From: Candidatus Aphodousia gallistercoris
Lineage (GTDB): Bacteria > Pseudomonadota > Gammaproteobacteria > Burkholderiales > Burkholderiaceae_F
Reading direction: 5' to 3'
Assembly (NCBI GenBank): GCA_018714185.1
Contig: DVNT01000018.1
Coordinates: 1 to 64,000, forward strand
DNA length: 64,000 nt
The notes under the pieces were generated by a model. That model was not told the DNA's origin, did not search any database, and saw nothing but the letters and a program-made list of their open reading frames with translations. Made by a program: the position numbers and the translations under genes. Each line of letters starts with the position of its first letter. The stretch's first letter is position 1. This document shows positions 24,982 to 35,551 of this stretch, one piece after another.

Positions 24982-26166
24982 ATGAAAAAGACTTTGGCAG
25001 CTGTTGCTGTTTTGAGCGCTTTTGCCACTTCTGCTTTTGCAGCTGAAGTGACGATCTATGGTCGTGTTGGTACGGGCTTCCTGTTGCACGATTATGAAAG
25101 CACCAACTTCGATGGTGTGAAGACGGATGCTACCGACTTCAGCATGGATTCCGGTGTTACGACCACCAACCGCTTAGGCTTCAAGGGTTCTGAAAAGATC
25201 AGCGAAGACTTGGAAGTCGGTTTCGTTTTGGAAACGAAGTTGTTAACGGATAGCGGTACGGCTTTTGCAGACGGCTTTGACCGTGAATCTTTGATTTATG
25301 CAAAGACCAATTATGGTAACTTCTATGCTGGTAAGGTTGGCGCCATGTGGTCTGATGGCGGTTCCACCGCCTTCTGGGCTGCTAACTACGTTGCCGGTGG
25401 CACGGGTGGCGGCGGATACTCCGTTCAAGGTATCGGTTTGATGGCCAGTCAAATGGCCCGTGTTTCTAACCGTATTTCCTATATTTCGCCGACGTTTGCC
25501 GGGTTCACTCTCTACGGTGAATATTCTTTCGGTGCCGGTCATCCAGATCCGGAAGATGCTACTGAAACGTTGTACGATGCCGAAAATAGCTCTCGTGAAG
25601 ATCGTCCCGCTGCTATCGGTTTGAAGTATGCGAATGGTCCCTTCGGTGCTGGGTTAATCTTGACGTATAAGAACGAAGCCTCAATTACGACTAGTGCTGC
25701 TGGTGTAGATACTTGCACGGATCAAGAAAACGAATTTACGGTCAACCTCGGTACGAATTACGACTTTGGTTTTGCTAATGTGAAGTTGGCCGGTCAGTAT
25801 TTCACTGGGTCTGATAGCATTGGCAACGTGACTGCCTTAGCTAAGGTTGCAGATGCGACTGTGACAGGCTTTGATGATTTGAAGGGTTATGCCTTGGTTG
25901 CTGGTGCCGATATCCCCGCTTGGGGTGGTTCTTGGACGGTGTCGGTTGCCTATACCGATGCTGAAGACGATGCTAGCGATCGTACAGTTAATACGGACTT
26001 CATGGGCTTTAACGCAGGTGCTATGTATACCTATCCGTTGAGCAAGCAAACCCTTCTCAAGGCTGGTATTGGTTACTTGAAGGTTGAAGCAGATCGTGAC
26101 GGTAAGGCTCATAAGGCCGAATACGAAACGGTCGATGCTTGGGTTGGCTTGGTCCAATACTTCTAA
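24982..26166 (+). CDS. Gram-negative porin (tandem porin 3)
   Basis: This 394-aa protein has a signal peptide ending ATSAFA and a mature start AEVTIYGRVGTGFLLHDYES. It contains FYAGKVGAMWSDGGSTAFWAANYVAGGTGGGGYSVQGIGLM and ends DAWVGLVQYF. It is clearly the closest relative of the minus-strand porin at 5321-6463; the two share long blocks in the loop-3 region and the last 40 residues, and differ mainly in an acidic loop (GHPDPEDATETLYDAEN) and a Cys-containing loop (GVDTCTDQENE). Distant paralogues that resemble each other more than their neighbours suggest an older duplication or transfer of sequence between loci. Confidence 0.94.
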   Translation: MKKTLAAVAVLSAFATSAFAAEVTIYGRVGTGFLLHDYESTNFDGVKTDATDFSMDSGVTTTNRLGFKGSEKISEDLEVGFVLETKLLTDSGTAFADGFDRESLIYAKTNYGNFYAGKVGAMWSDGGSTAFWAANYVAGGTGGGGYSVQGIGLMASQMARVSNRISYISPTFAGFTLYGEYSFGAGHPDPEDATETLYDAENSSREDRPAAIGLKYANGPFGAGLILTYKNEASITTSAAGVDTCTDQENEFTVNLGTNYDFGFANVKLAGQYFTGSDSIGNVTALAKVADATVTGFDDLKGYALVAGADIPAWGGSWTVSVAYTDAEDDASDRTVNTDFMGFNAGAMYTYPLSKQTLLKAGIGYLKVEADRDGKAHKAEYETVDAWVGLVQYF

Positions 26167-26202
26167 GCAGTCACTTTAGTAAGATCTGACTTACTGCCTG
26201 AG

Positions 26203-26234
26203 AGCTCTGGGAATTTCGGTTTCCAGAGCTTTCC
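26203..26234 (+). terminator. Intrinsic terminator of porin 3
   Basis: AGCTCTGG (26203-26210) pairs with CCAGAGCT (26223-26230), followed by TTCC. The T tail is short. Confidence 0.6.
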
Positions 26235-26351
26235 TTATTCTGAATTTAACTTGATGGTTTATCGGACAAGGAGCCAAAATCCCTGTATACTAACTTTCCT
26301 TTTGATTTCAATCAGTTGTTATTTTTAACTTTTGTGCATCGGATATAAACC

Positions 26352-27674
26352 GTGACCGCGAAAAAACTCTATCTCCGCAGCTTCGGCTGCCAAATGAATG
26401 ACTACGATTCGGAAAAAATTTCCGACCTTTTAAAAGAAAACGGCTATGAGCGCACCGATGATGTGCATGAAGCCGATTTGGTGGTTTTTAACACCTGCTC
26501 CATCCGTGAAAAAGCCCAGGAAAAAGTCTTTTCCGACTTAGGGCGCGTTCGCGAAGCGAAAAAAGAAAGCGGCAAGACCGATATGGTCATTGCCGTGGGC
26601 GGATGTGTGGCAAGCCAAGAAGGAAAGAAAATCCTCACGCGCGCTCCTTATGTGGACATTGTGTTCGGGCCGCAAACGCTGCACCGGCTGCCCGCTATGG
26701 TTGCAAAGTATGAAAAGACACATCGCCCGCAGGTGGATATTACCTTTCCCTTAATTGAGAAGTTTGACCACTTGGCTGAGCCTCAAGCTCATGGCGCGAC
26801 AGCTTTCGTTTCCATTATGGAAGGCTGCAGCAAGTATTGCTCTTATTGCGTGGTGCCTTATACGCGCGGCGAAGAAATTTCCCGCCCCTTAGCCGACGTG
26901 ATTCTCGAAGTCGCCAAACTCGCTGCCCAAGGCGTCAAGGAAGTGACGCTTTTGGGTCAAAACGTCAATGCCTATCGAGGCGAAACGCCTGACGGGGAGA
27001 TTGCAGATTTCGCAACGCTCCTCGAATACGTTGCAGAAATTGACGGCATTGAGCGCATCCGCTACACCACCTCGCACCCGAAGGAATTTACGCAGCGCTT
27101 AATTGATGCCTATGGCAAAATCGATAAGCTCGTTAATCACGTGCATTTGCCCGTGCAATCCGGCTCAGATCGCATCCTTGCGGCCATGAAGCGCGGCTAC
27201 ACGGCGCTTGAATATAAGTCCATTATTCGCAGGCTGCGTGCCGTGAGACCCGATATTTCCATAGCAACGGACATTATTGTGGGCTTTCCTGGGGAGACCG
27301 AGGAAGACTTCCAAGCGACGATGAAGTTAATGGAAGACGTGGGCTTTGATGCGAGTTTTTCCTTTGTTTATAGCCGTCGGCCCGGGACGCCTGCGGCATA
27401 CTTGCCGGACGATACGCCGCAGGAAGTGAAATTAAAGCGCCTGCAGGCTTTGCAAGCGGCTAACGAAGCCAAAGCGTTGGAAATCTCCCACTCAATGTTA
27501 GGCAGTACGCAGCGCGTTCTCGTGATCGGGCACTCGCGCCGCGGCGAGGGGATGCTTTCGGCTCGTACCGATAATAACCGCATCGTGAACTTTCCCGGTG
27601 AGGATTGCCTCATCAATCAAATGGTCAATGTGAAAATTACTGAAGTCTTCCCGCACTCTTTGGGCGGCGAATGA
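26352..27674 (+). CDS. miaB: tRNA-2-methylthio-N6-dimethylallyladenosine synthase
   Basis: This 440-aa enzyme adds the methylthio group to i6A37 of tRNAs that read UNN codons. It starts at a GTG (26352) with a weak ribosome site. The N-terminal UPF0004 domain holds three cluster-binding cysteines (SFGCQMN, NTCSIRE, GGCVASQ). The radical SAM domain has [19 protein letters not shown] with CxxxCxxC. A C-terminal TRAM domain covers about residues 370-440. It is followed 16 bases later by phoH in the usual miaB-phoH-ybeY order. Confidence 0.96.
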   Translation: MTAKKLYLRSFGCQMNDYDSEKISDLLKENGYERTDDVHEADLVVFNTCSIREKAQEKVFSDLGRVREAKKESGKTDMVIAVGGCVASQEGKKILTRAPYVDIVFGPQTLHRLPAMVAKYEKTHRPQVDITFPLIEKFDHLAEPQAHGATAFVSIMEGCSKYCSYCVVPYTRGEEISRPLADVILEVAKLAAQGVKEVTLLGQNVNAYRGETPDGEIADFATLLEYVAEIDGIERIRYTTSHPKEFTQRLIDAYGKIDKLVNHVHLPVQSGSDRILAAMKRGYTALEYKSIIRRLRAVRPDISIATDIIVGFPGETEEDFQATMKLMEDVGFDASFSFVYSRRPGTPAAYLPDDTPQEVKLKRLQALQAANEAKALEISHSMLGSTQRVLVIGHSRRGEGMLSARTDNNRIVNFPGEDCLINQMVNVKITEVFPHSLGGE

Positions 27675-27690
27675 CTTTCGGACTAAAAGC

Positions 27691-28689
27691 ATGGCACACG
27701 AAGAAAAAAATTTGGTTTTAAATTTGGATTTGGATAATGCGGCATTGGCGTCGCTGGTGGGGCCGATGGATGCGAATTTGCGTCAGATTGAGACGATTTT
27801 GGATGTGTCTATTTCCCGCCGTGCCAACCAATTTCGGATTGCCGGCCCCGCGGCCAAAGCGCGCGAAGCCCTAAACGCGTTGGAGCAGCTAGCGCTTACC
27901 GTCGCTCAAAAAGGCGAAGACCTGACAACCGACGACGTGCAGCTCTTTTTTGTCGGGGAAGCGGCAAAAAAGCAAGACGGGGATTCGGTTTCGGCTCCAG
28001 TGCTGCACACAAAGCGCCGCGAGTTGCAGGGGAGAACTCCTCGGCAGTGCGACTACATCCAAGCCATTTTGGATCATGATATTGCCTTTGGCATCGGCCC
28101 GGCCGGTACCGGAAAAACCTATTTGGCGGTGGCAGCTGCCGTCGATGCCTATGAGCGCGACCGCGTCGAGCGCATCATTTTGACGCGGCCCGCGGTCGAA
28201 GCGGGCGAGCGCTTGGGCTTTTTGCCGGGCGACTTGGCTCAGAAGGTTGATCCGTATTTGCGGCCGTTATACGATGCACTTTTTGATTTGTTGGGCTTTG
28301 ATAAAACGCAGCGCCTGCTTGAAAGGCAAACCATTGAAATTGCGCCTTTAGCTTACATGCGCGGCAGAACGCTTAACAATGCGTTTGTGATTTTGGATGA
28401 AGCGCAAAACACGACGCCTGAGCAAATGAAGATGTTTTTAACGCGTATCGGCTTTGGTTCCAAAGCCGTGATTACCGGGGACGTGACGCAGATCGACTTG
28501 CCTCGCGGCGTGCGTTCGGGCCTTGTGGAAGCCCAAAATGTGCTTGCCGATGTCCGCGGCATTTCCATGACCTACTTTACCGCGGCCGATGTGGTGAGGC
28601 ACCCCTTGGTGGCAAGAATTGTCCAAGCCTATGCCAAGGCCGATGAAAAACGACAAGCCGAGCGTTTGCGTGAACGCCGGGGAGAGTAA
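27691..28689 (+). CDS. ybeZ: PhoH family ATPase (YbeZ-type)
   Basis: This 332-aa cytoplasmic ATPase has a P-loop [15 protein letters not shown] (near residue 132) and Walker [21 protein letters not shown]. The family's [12 protein letters not shown] and [18 protein letters not shown] segments are present. An N-terminal extension of about 100 residues resembles a KH-like RNA-binding region. The protein works with YbeY in RNA metabolism, which fits the next gene. Its stop overlaps the ybeY start (TAATG). Confidence 0.94.
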   Translation: MAHEEKNLVLNLDLDNAALASLVGPMDANLRQIETILDVSISRRANQFRIAGPAAKAREALNALEQLALTVAQKGEDLTTDDVQLFFVGEAAKKQDGDSVSAPVLHTKRRELQGRTPRQCDYIQAILDHDIAFGIGPAGTGKTYLAVAAAVDAYERDRVERIILTRPAVEAGERLGFLPGDLAQKVDPYLRPLYDALFDLLGFDKTQRLLERQTIEIAPLAYMRGRTLNNAFVILDEAQNTTPEQMKMFLTRIGFGSKAVITGDVTQIDLPRGVRSGLVEAQNVLADVRGISMTYFTAADVVRHPLVARIVQAYAKADEKRQAERLRERRGE

Positions 28690-29141
28690 TGATGCCTAAA
28701 TTAAAAGCCCATTTTGTCAAGCACGGCGAATTTGATTTGCCGCGCAAAAAGACCATGAAAAAGTGGATGAAGGCGGCCATTGAGCGCGATACCGAATTAA
28801 ATATCGTGTTCGTGGATGCCGAAGAGGGCCGGGCGATGAATGCCCAGTATCGCCATAAAGACTATGCGACCAATGTGCTGACGTTCGACTACCAGCATGA
28901 GCCTGAAGCGATTGCGGATTTAGTGGTTTGTGTTCCGGTTTTGATTAAGGAAGCGGCCGAGCAAAATAAGACCTTTGAAGAGCACTTGGCGCACCTTTTA
29001 ATTCATGGCGTACTGCATGCCCACGGCTACGATCATATGAATGAAGCTGAAGCGGACGTGATGGAAGATAAGGAAATTGCCGCCTTGATGCGCTTAGGCT
29101 TTGATAACCCTTATGAAGATCGCGTGCTCATCTTGAGCTAA
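28689..29141 (+). CDS. ybeY: Endoribonuclease YbeY (16S rRNA maturation)
   Basis: This 150-aa zinc-dependent RNase acts in 16S rRNA 3'-end processing and ribosome quality control. The metal-binding HGVLHAHGYDH motif lies near residues 112-122; the usual HGxLHLxGYDH is matched except Leu to Ala. Start is ambiguous between adjacent ATGs at 28689 and 28692. In related bacteria corC follows directly, but here two unrelated genes intervene. Confidence 0.95.
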   Translation: MMPKLKAHFVKHGEFDLPRKKTMKKWMKAAIERDTELNIVFVDAEEGRAMNAQYRHKDYATNVLTFDYQHEPEAIADLVVCVPVLIKEAAEQNKTFEEHLAHLLIHGVLHAHGYDHMNEAEADVMEDKEIAALMRLGFDNPYEDRVLILS

Positions 29142-29158
29142 GTTTTGGGGGTTTGAAA

Positions 29159-32100
29159 GTGCCGGGGAGAAAGACGGTCAGTAAGCCTGCGATGACAGAT
29201 GCGCAAGTAAAGTTTCAGCTTTTGTGTTTTCTTGCTTTTTCGATAGAGCCGTCAAGCCATCAGCAGCTCGAGCATTTGGCTCTTGACAAGGGGGTTGGGT
29301 CATCTCGTATGAATCGGCTGCTTCGTCAGCTTGAGTCCAGCCAGGATATTTTTCAGCAAAGCGGCTTTTGGCTCTCCATATACGGTATCACAGCTAAAGG
29401 ATTACTCACGCTTTTTGAGCTTTTCCGGCAGGAAAAGACCGTTGAGTTAGCCAAAGCGTTAAGACGGGCAACTGATCCGTGCCAGCGTTTGCATTTAGGA
29501 ATCCTGATGAAAGCGGTGAGTTTTGATTGGGGTTTAAATGCTGACGGTGTTGCTTCATTGGCTGACGAGGAAACTTGGAGGGAGTATGCCTCTGAAAAAT
29601 GCACGACATATCTGTTGCTTGCCTCTGAGCAAAGCAAGTGGAACGCGTTTATTGAAACTTTCCATCCGGCATTTTTACAGGAATTGGGTGAGACTTACCG
29701 TCGAAATTGGCCGCTATTGAATCCTGCCTATGAAATAAGTCCATCCCTTTGGGAGAAAATTTGCGAGGCCTATCCCCTTGAAGAGCGACCTGTCGTACAA
29801 GATTGGATGCTTTTTTATCGTGAATTCATGTGCAAGGGTAATCCGAAGGCTATCCTGGGAAAAATGCATGAGGGTACGTACTATCACGCCATCATGCAAT
29901 CCATTGTGGCGATGCAAGAAAATCCGAATACGGCCATCGCCCGAGACTATGCTATCAAAGCATTGCGCTTGAGCGGAAAGCGCCGAGCTTTTGACGAATT
30001 TTTCTGCGGTTGGTTTTACGGCCTGGCCCTTTTACGGGACAACTCCCGGGAATCCATGAAGCGTTTGCAAGGAATGGCTAAATTAAACCGCACCAATAAT
30101 GGTTTGTCGTGGCTTATCGGTGCCGTCGGCACTTCGATGGATATTAGAAGTGAGATCAATGATGTCCTCCCTAAAGAGGGGACGTATTTATTGTCCTCCC
30201 TGTTTTGCGTGCTGCTTGCGAAAAATTACGGCCTTATCAAGGGACTGGGCGAATATGCCGGCGCGTTGGGCAAGTTGGAGACCTTATGTCCGGTTTTCGG
30301 TTTGGAAATTGCTCACCTCAAGGGTTTGCAGACGCCTGAAAAACGTTTAGCTGAAAAATTCCAAATGAAGTCCATGTTGCCGGCGTACACCATTAAGCCT
30401 GACTGGGAAATTGCTTTGGATCGGTTAACGAAGCAAGAAAGTGCCAGGCATGCGCAACAACGTCCCCCCACGGCCATTCGACAAACTCGCGTGGCTTATT
30501 ATCCGAAATGGAACTACGACACCATTGACATGCGACTGCAAAAGTCTCGGGACGGCGTGCACTGGACCAAGGGGTCGAATTTAACGCTTTCAAGCTTTTT
30601 GAAAAAAGATAATGAATGGATGAGTGAAACGGACCGCGCCGTTGCCAAGGCTTACAGCAAGCCTTGGATCTACGTGAATCGCTGGGAACTCAATTGGTTT
30701 CAAGCGCTTGAAGCGCTCATTGACTGTCCCTCTGTTTTTGATCCCGAGGATCCACAAAAGCGCATTGAAATTGTTCGACATACGTTTCGCCTGGAAGTTT
30801 CCCAAAATGAACGGGGATTTGAAATTCATAACAATATCCCGCAGAAGGCCTTTACTGATCGTCATGGCTATTACGCCTGGAAGGAAACCGAGACGCGTTG
30901 GAAAGTATTGCACCTCTCGCCGGAAGACATGGAGCTTTGGAGCAGCATTAAAAACTTGCCTCAGCTACCGAAGCAAGCTCAGCCCAAGCTCACCAAGCTC
31001 TTGGAGGTTGTTTCGCACACGACGCCGGTCATGTCCGAGCTATTGAAAGACTCGACCACGCTCGCTAAGCGGCAAGGCGATTCCAAGATGACTTTCCGAA
31101 TTCAGCCGACAGGCGACTCGCAATATTCCATTCGGGCGTTTGTTAAGCCTTTGGCCGGTTCGTCCTTGGTGTGCGAGCCCGGCCAGGGGCTTGCCTTTAT
31201 CGCGACCCAGGCAGGCGATGAGACCGTACAGGTCGAGCGCAACTTGCCGCTTGAAAAGGAGCATTTTGAGGCGATGCTTAACGCCTTGGAGCCGCTTGAA
31301 TCTTGCCGTTCGGATCGAAACGAGTGGGTCACAGGGCCGGCCGAATGCTTGAGCTTTTTAGAGATCATTCGGGAAAACGCCGATAAGGCCGTCGCCGAGT
31401 GGCCCGAGGGCGAAAAGTTGGTGGTGACTAAGCAAAAGCTTTCCTTGGATGCTTTGAAACTCTCCGTGAGCCAAATGGGCCATTGGTTTGAAGTGGAAGG
31501 GAAGATACGGCTCGATAAAAATAGCGTTCTCACCATTTCGCAATTGCTCGAAAAAATCCGTGAAGCCAAGGGTGACTTTATCCAGTTGGGCGAAAAGGAA
31601 TATGTGGCTCTCACCGCCGGGTTGAAAAAGCAGCTTTCAACTTTAGAAAGCTTTGCCAAGCAAGCCGGCAAAGGCAAAGCGAGGGTGTCGGTTTTTAACG
31701 CCGGCGTGCTCGAAGATATGGAAAGCGCCGGTGCGAGCCTGGATGCTGATGAAGCCTTCTGTTCGGTTCTTGAGCGCATCCGCCGGGCCGAAGAGCTCAA
31801 TCCCGAGATCCCGAAGGGCTTAAACGCGACCTTAAGACCCTATCAGGAAGAGGGGTTCCAATGGATGGCCAGGCTTAGCTCTTGGGGAGCCGGGGCACTT
31901 TTGGCCGATGATATGGGGCTGGGGAAAACCTTGCAGACGATCGCCTTGCTGCTGTCGCGCGCCGCTGAGGGCCCGGCGATTGTGGTGGTGCCTACGGCCG
32001 TGCTTTATAACTGGCAGCAGGAGCTCGCCCGATTTGCGCCGAGCCTCAATGCGATTCTCTTTAATACCCAAGACCGCGAAGAGGTCATCAAACAGGCTAA

Positions 32101-33235
32101 GGCCGGAGATGTGGTTTTGGTCACTTACGGCGTTCTTTCTACCGAGATTGAGAACATCAGCCGGCGCGAGTGGGCTACGGCCGTTTTGGATGAAGCGCAT
32201 AGCATTAAAAACCGCAACACCAAGATGTCCAAGGCGGCTATGCAAATTGAAAGCGCCGCCCGGGTTATGCTCACCGGTACGCCGCTGCAGAACCATTTAA
32301 GTGAACTGTGGAATTTGTTCGAGTTTGCCAATCCGGGACTTTTGGGTTCGTTCTTGGACTTCTCCGAGCGCTATGTCATTCCGATCGAGAAGAACCACGA
32401 CCGTGAACGCCAGCGGCTCTTAAAGCGCCTGATTGCGCCCTTTATCTTGCGCCGAACCAAAGATGAGGTGCTTGATGAGCTGCCGCAAAAAACCGAGATC
32501 ACGGTTAAGGTGGAGCTCTCCGATGAAGAGCGAGCGCTCTACGAGCGGCTGCGTGAGCAAGCCTCGGTCGGCTTGGAATCCGGTCAAATCAACACGGTGC
32601 AGGCCCTGTCGGAATTGATGAAGTTGCGCCAAGCCGCTTGCAATCCGCGCTTGGTGGACTCCGGCCTGAAAATCCCCTCATCGAAAACGGCCGCCTTTAT
32701 GGACTTGGTCGAAGAGCTTCGCATGAGCGGACATCGGGCTTTGGTTTTTAGTCAATTTACCTCGCATTTGGCTCTGATCAAGGAAGCGCTCGATGCGCGT
32801 TCGATCCCCTACCTGTATTTGGACGGTTCCATGGCTTCAGGCGAGCGGCAAAAGCTCGTGGAGCGTTTCCAAAAAGGGGATGCACCGCTCTTTTTGATTA
32901 GCCTTAAAGCCGGAGGCGTTGGTCTTAACCTGACAGCTGCCGACTACATCATCCACTTGGACCCGTGGTGGAATCCTTCCGTGGAGGACCAGGCTTCGGA
33001 CCGAGCCTACCGTATCGGGCAGCAAAAGCCCGTGACGATTTACCGGTTGATTGCGCAAAAGACGATTGAAGAAAAAATTATTCGGTTGCACGCCACGAAA
33101 AAATCGTTGGCTGATGCCCTCCTGGAGGGAACGGATATGTCCAACCGCCTAAGCCGCGACGAAATCTTGAACTTGTTGGCTTCGGCCGATAACGATGAAA
33201 ATTTGCCTCAGTCAGCGCCGACGCAAGAAAACTAG
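29159..33235 (+). CDS. Very large SNF2-family DEAD/DEAH-box helicase
   Basis: This protein of about 1358 aa starts at a GTG (29159), seven bases after GGGGG; a TTG at 29153 or an ATG at 29192 are alternatives. Residues 1-890 have no familiar domain except an N-terminal winged-helix-like stretch (about 15-75). The SNF2 core fills the end: motif I DDMGLGKT with Lys923, motif II VLDEAHSIKN, LTGTPLQNHLSELWNL, then the second lobe with SQFTSHLALI, GVGLNLTAADYIIHLDPWWNPSVEDQASDRAYRIGQ. All ATPase motifs look intact. Such enzymes remodel protein-DNA complexes and some belong to defence or repair islands. It sits inside the conserved ybeY-corC junction with an AAA pseudogene after it, so it is probably an insertion. 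Its target is unknown. Confidence 0.9.
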   Translation: MPGRKTVSKPAMTDAQVKFQLLCFLAFSIEPSSHQQLEHLALDKGVGSSRMNRLLRQLESSQDIFQQSGFWLSIYGITAKGLLTLFELFRQEKTVELAKALRRATDPCQRLHLGILMKAVSFDWGLNADGVASLADEETWREYASEKCTTYLLLASEQSKWNAFIETFHPAFLQELGETYRRNWPLLNPAYEISPSLWEKICEAYPLEERPVVQDWMLFYREFMCKGNPKAILGKMHEGTYYHAIMQSIVAMQENPNTAIARDYAIKALRLSGKRRAFDEFFCGWFYGLALLRDNSRESMKRLQGMAKLNRTNNGLSWLIGAVGTSMDIRSEINDVLPKEGTYLLSSLFCVLLAKNYGLIKGLGEYAGALGKLETLCPVFGLEIAHLKGLQTPEKRLAEKFQMKSMLPAYTIKPDWEIALDRLTKQESARHAQQRPPTAIRQTRVAYYPKWNYDTIDMRLQKSRDGVHWTKGSNLTLSSFLKKDNEWMSETDRAVAKAYSKPWIYVNRWELNWFQALEALIDCPSVFDPEDPQKRIEIVRHTFRLEVSQNERGFEIHNNIPQKAFTDRHGYYAWKETETRWKVLHLSPEDMELWSSIKNLPQLPKQAQPKLTKLLEVVSHTTPVMSELLKDSTTLAKRQGDSKMTFRIQPTGDSQYSIRAFVKPLAGSSLVCEPGQGLAFIATQAGDETVQVERNLPLEKEHFEAMLNALEPLESCRSDRNEWVTGPAECLSFLEIIRENADKAVAEWPEGEKLVVTKQKLSLDALKLSVSQMGHWFEVEGKIRLDKNSVLTISQLLEKIREAKGDFIQLGEKEYVALTAGLKKQLSTLESFAKQAGKGKARVSVFNAGVLEDMESAGASLDADEAFCSVLERIRRAEELNPEIPKGLNATLRPYQEEGFQWMARLSSWGAGALLADDMGLGKTLQTIALLLSRAAEGPAIVVVPTAVLYNWQQELARFAPSLNAILFNTQDREEVIKQAKAGDVVLVTYGVLSTEIENISRREWATAVLDEAHSIKNRNTKMSKAAMQIESAARVMLTGTPLQNHLSELWNLFEFANPGLLGSFLDFSERYVIPIEKNHDRERQRLLKRLIAPFILRRTKDEVLDELPQKTEITVKVELSDEERALYERLREQASVGLESGQINTVQALSELMKLRQAACNPRLVDSGLKIPSSKTAAFMDLVEELRMSGHRALVFSQFTSHLALIKEALDARSIPYLYLDGSMASGERQKLVERFQKGDAPLFLISLKAGGVGLNLTAADYIIHLDPWWNPSVEDQASDRAYRIGQQKPVTIYRLIAQKTIEEKIIRLHATKKSLADALLEGTDMSNRLSRDEILNLLASADNDENLPQSAPTQEN

Positions 33236-33250
33236 AAATGGAGATGATCC

Positions 33251-34560
33251 ATGAACCCGCTACCTTTGGGCCGATCCTCTTTTGAAGTGATACGGCTCAG
33301 GCAGGCCGTTTATGTTGATAAGACGAGTTGGATTGCTCGTTTAGCGCCTTCAAGAGCGATGGTCTTTTTGGCTCATCCCTCTCTGTTTGGAAAGTCGTTG
33401 CTGGTTTCGACCTTTGAGTCCTTGTTTCGTCATGGCCTCAAAGATTTTGCGGGACTGGACATTGAAAAGCATTGGAAAGATCGAACCTATCCGGTGGTCC
33501 GGTTGAACTTTTCTGCTCTAAGGGTTTTTCGTTCGGCCGAGCAATTCAAAGAGTCGTTTAAAAGCCTCATCTCTTATGCTTTTTCCGAAGTCGGTTTTCA
33601 ATATTGCAATGCGGAGAGGCGTATTCATTTTTTGGATCAGTTTCGAGCTTGGTTAAGATCTCTTGCCCCCAGTTCTTTGGTTATCCTGATTGACGAATAC
33701 GACGCACCATTGACAGCAAATCTTGATAAAGCGGCGGCTTTTTCCGAAATACAAGATCTTTTGAGCCACTTTTATGCCGTTTTAAACGAATTCCAGGAAA
33801 AGATGCGTTTTCTCTTCGTGACTGGAATCACAACGTTGGGCTATCACGGCGTTCTCTCTGCCTTTGAAAACTTGCAAGATATTTCGTCCAATCCTCTTTT
33901 TGGGAGTGTGCTCGGCTATACGGAAACTGAGGTTCAAGTCTATTTTTCGGAATATTTAGAGCGGGCAGCTAGCCGGTTGGGCTTGACAATATCTACGGTT
34001 TACGAGCGACTTCAAGAAAACTACGGAGGCTTTTCTTTTGACTTTGAGGGGCAAACGCGTGTTTTTTTGTCCGTGGTCGGTATTGAATTTTCTTTTGTAT
34101 CCTCAAATGGGTTTCCTTAATTATTGGGAGTTGAACGGAGGCCATCCCACGGCTTTGATACAGTATGTAATCAATCGCGCCAAGTCTTTCCCGATAAGCG
34201 TTCCCCAGACAAAGGCCGTTCGATTATCCGAATTATCAACGGCTTGCCGGTTCGATGAAATGAGTCTCGAGGCTTTGTTAACTCAAACAGGTTATTTGAC
34301 CATCAAGGAAGTTACGACAGATCAGTATGCTGTTTTGGGTTATCCCAATCAGGAAGTGGCTTTGTCGATGGCGCACTTCTATGTCGGCCGGAGGTCCCCG
34401 CTCTTTCAAAAGAGTTAGACAACGGAAGTGCAGAAGCCATTGTTGAGTAAGTAACCGCGTTGTAGTGACTATCAGCTGCCCGATTGCCGATGAGATGGCG
34501 GCGTTTGGTTTTGGTGTTTCCCGGTCCGAAGCGCTCTTTTGTTGCTTGGGCTGAAGTATC
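33251..34560 (+). pseudogene. Frameshifted AAA-ATPase-like / PD-(D/E)XK (DUF1703-type) protein
   Basis: The first frame runs 33251-34120 and contains PLGRSSFEVIRLRQAVYVDKTSWI, a P-loop-like LFGKSLLVST and VILIDEYDAPLT, the marks of the AAA-ATPase-like family. The family text then moves to another frame, CPWSVLNFLLYPQMGFLNYWELNGGHPTALIQYV (to 34418), after a run of seven T at 34062-34068, so one extra T breaks the gene. The family sequence shifts frame again near 34393 (VPALSKELDNGSAEAIVE) and is degraded from about 34450. Because there are several lesions, I call it a pseudogene rather than a sequencing error. The usual C-terminal nuclease-like domain is lost. Confidence 0.8.
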
Positions 34561-34666
34561 TTGACCGATTGCATCGACCGGCTCTGGCATTCTGTTATTC
34601 AAAGTGGATATTGTTGAGAAATCCCTGATATCATTAAAGTTCTCAGCATTATTTTTTCGTTAACGA

Positions 34667-35551
34667 ATGAGTACAGAACCATCCCCGCAGCCGGGAAACA
34701 TAAAACATCGTTCTTTTTTTGAGCGCCTGTCCGGCATTTTCCATGCTCCCACTCGGGAGGACTTTATCGATACGCTTCATGAGGCCAATGAGCAAAAGCT
34801 CATCGATGACTCCGCCTTGCAAATGATGGAAGGCGTTATGAAGTTTTCCAATCTCAGAGCCTGCGACTTGATGGTGCCGCGCTCTCAGATGCAGATTATC
34901 GATTTGGGAGAGCCCCGTGAGACGTGGCTGCCCTACATGATTGAAACCGAGCACTCGCGCTTTCCCGTGATTGAAGACGGCGACCGTGACAACGTGATCG
35001 GCATTTTGCACGCTAAAACCATGCTGCACGTGCTTGTGGATCCTTCCTTTAATCCGAAAGAGCATTTGCGTGCGCCGAAATTTATTCCGGAGAGCATGCC
35101 GCTTAATGACCTGTTGCGCGACTTCAAGCTTGAAAGAAACCATATGGCGATTGTCGTGGACGAGTTCGGCTCGGTCTCAGGCCTCATTACCATTGAGGAC
35201 GTCTTGGAGCAGATTGTCGGGGAAATCGATGACGAGTTTGACGATATCGATGAGGATGCCGACAATATTTTGGAAGATGCCAAGCACGGCTGTTGGCGCG
35301 TCAAGGCACTGACCGAAATCGAGCAATTTAACGAATTTTTCCAAACCCAGATCAATACGGACGAGGATTGCCATTGTGAAACGATCGGCGGGCTGATTGC
35401 CGACCGCCTCGAGCATATGCCGAAAACCGGAGAGACCGTGGTCATTGAAAACTTCCGCTTTACGGTGCTTCGCGCCGATGAGCGCCAGGTACGCCTTTTG
35501 AAAGTGGAAAAAGTAGAATCCGCAGCGCCGGAGAAAGAGTCTAAGAAGTGA
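34667..35551 (+). CDS. corC: CorC/HlyC-type CBS-domain protein
   Basis: This 294-aa cytoplasmic protein has two CBS motifs (about residues 65-190: VPRSQMQIIDL...RFPVIEDGDRDNVIGILHAKTML, then MAIVVDEFGSVSGLITIEDVLEQIVGEIDDE) and a C-terminal transporter-associated CorC_HlyC domain. There is no membrane DUF21 domain, as in the short CorC/YbeX form. It was named for magnesium and cobalt efflux; a role in ribosome or RNA metabolism beside YbeY is also proposed for this group. Its stop overlaps the lnt start (GTGA). Confidence 0.93.
   Translation: MSTEPSPQPGNIKHRSFFERLSGIFHAPTREDFIDTLHEANEQKLIDDSALQMMEGVMKFSNLRACDLMVPRSQMQIIDLGEPRETWLPYMIETEHSRFPVIEDGDRDNVIGILHAKTMLHVLVDPSFNPKEHLRAPKFIPESMPLNDLLRDFKLERNHMAIVVDEFGSVSGLITIEDVLEQIVGEIDDEFDDIDEDADNILEDAKHGCWRVKALTEIEQFNEFFQTQINTDEDCHCETIGGLIADRLEHMPKTGETVVIENFRFTVLRADERQVRLLKVEKVESAAPEKESKK

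Noticed and set aside
34062..34068. T7 run as a phase-variation switch
   Set aside because: Further frameshifts and decay downstream mean that no tract length restores the full protein.
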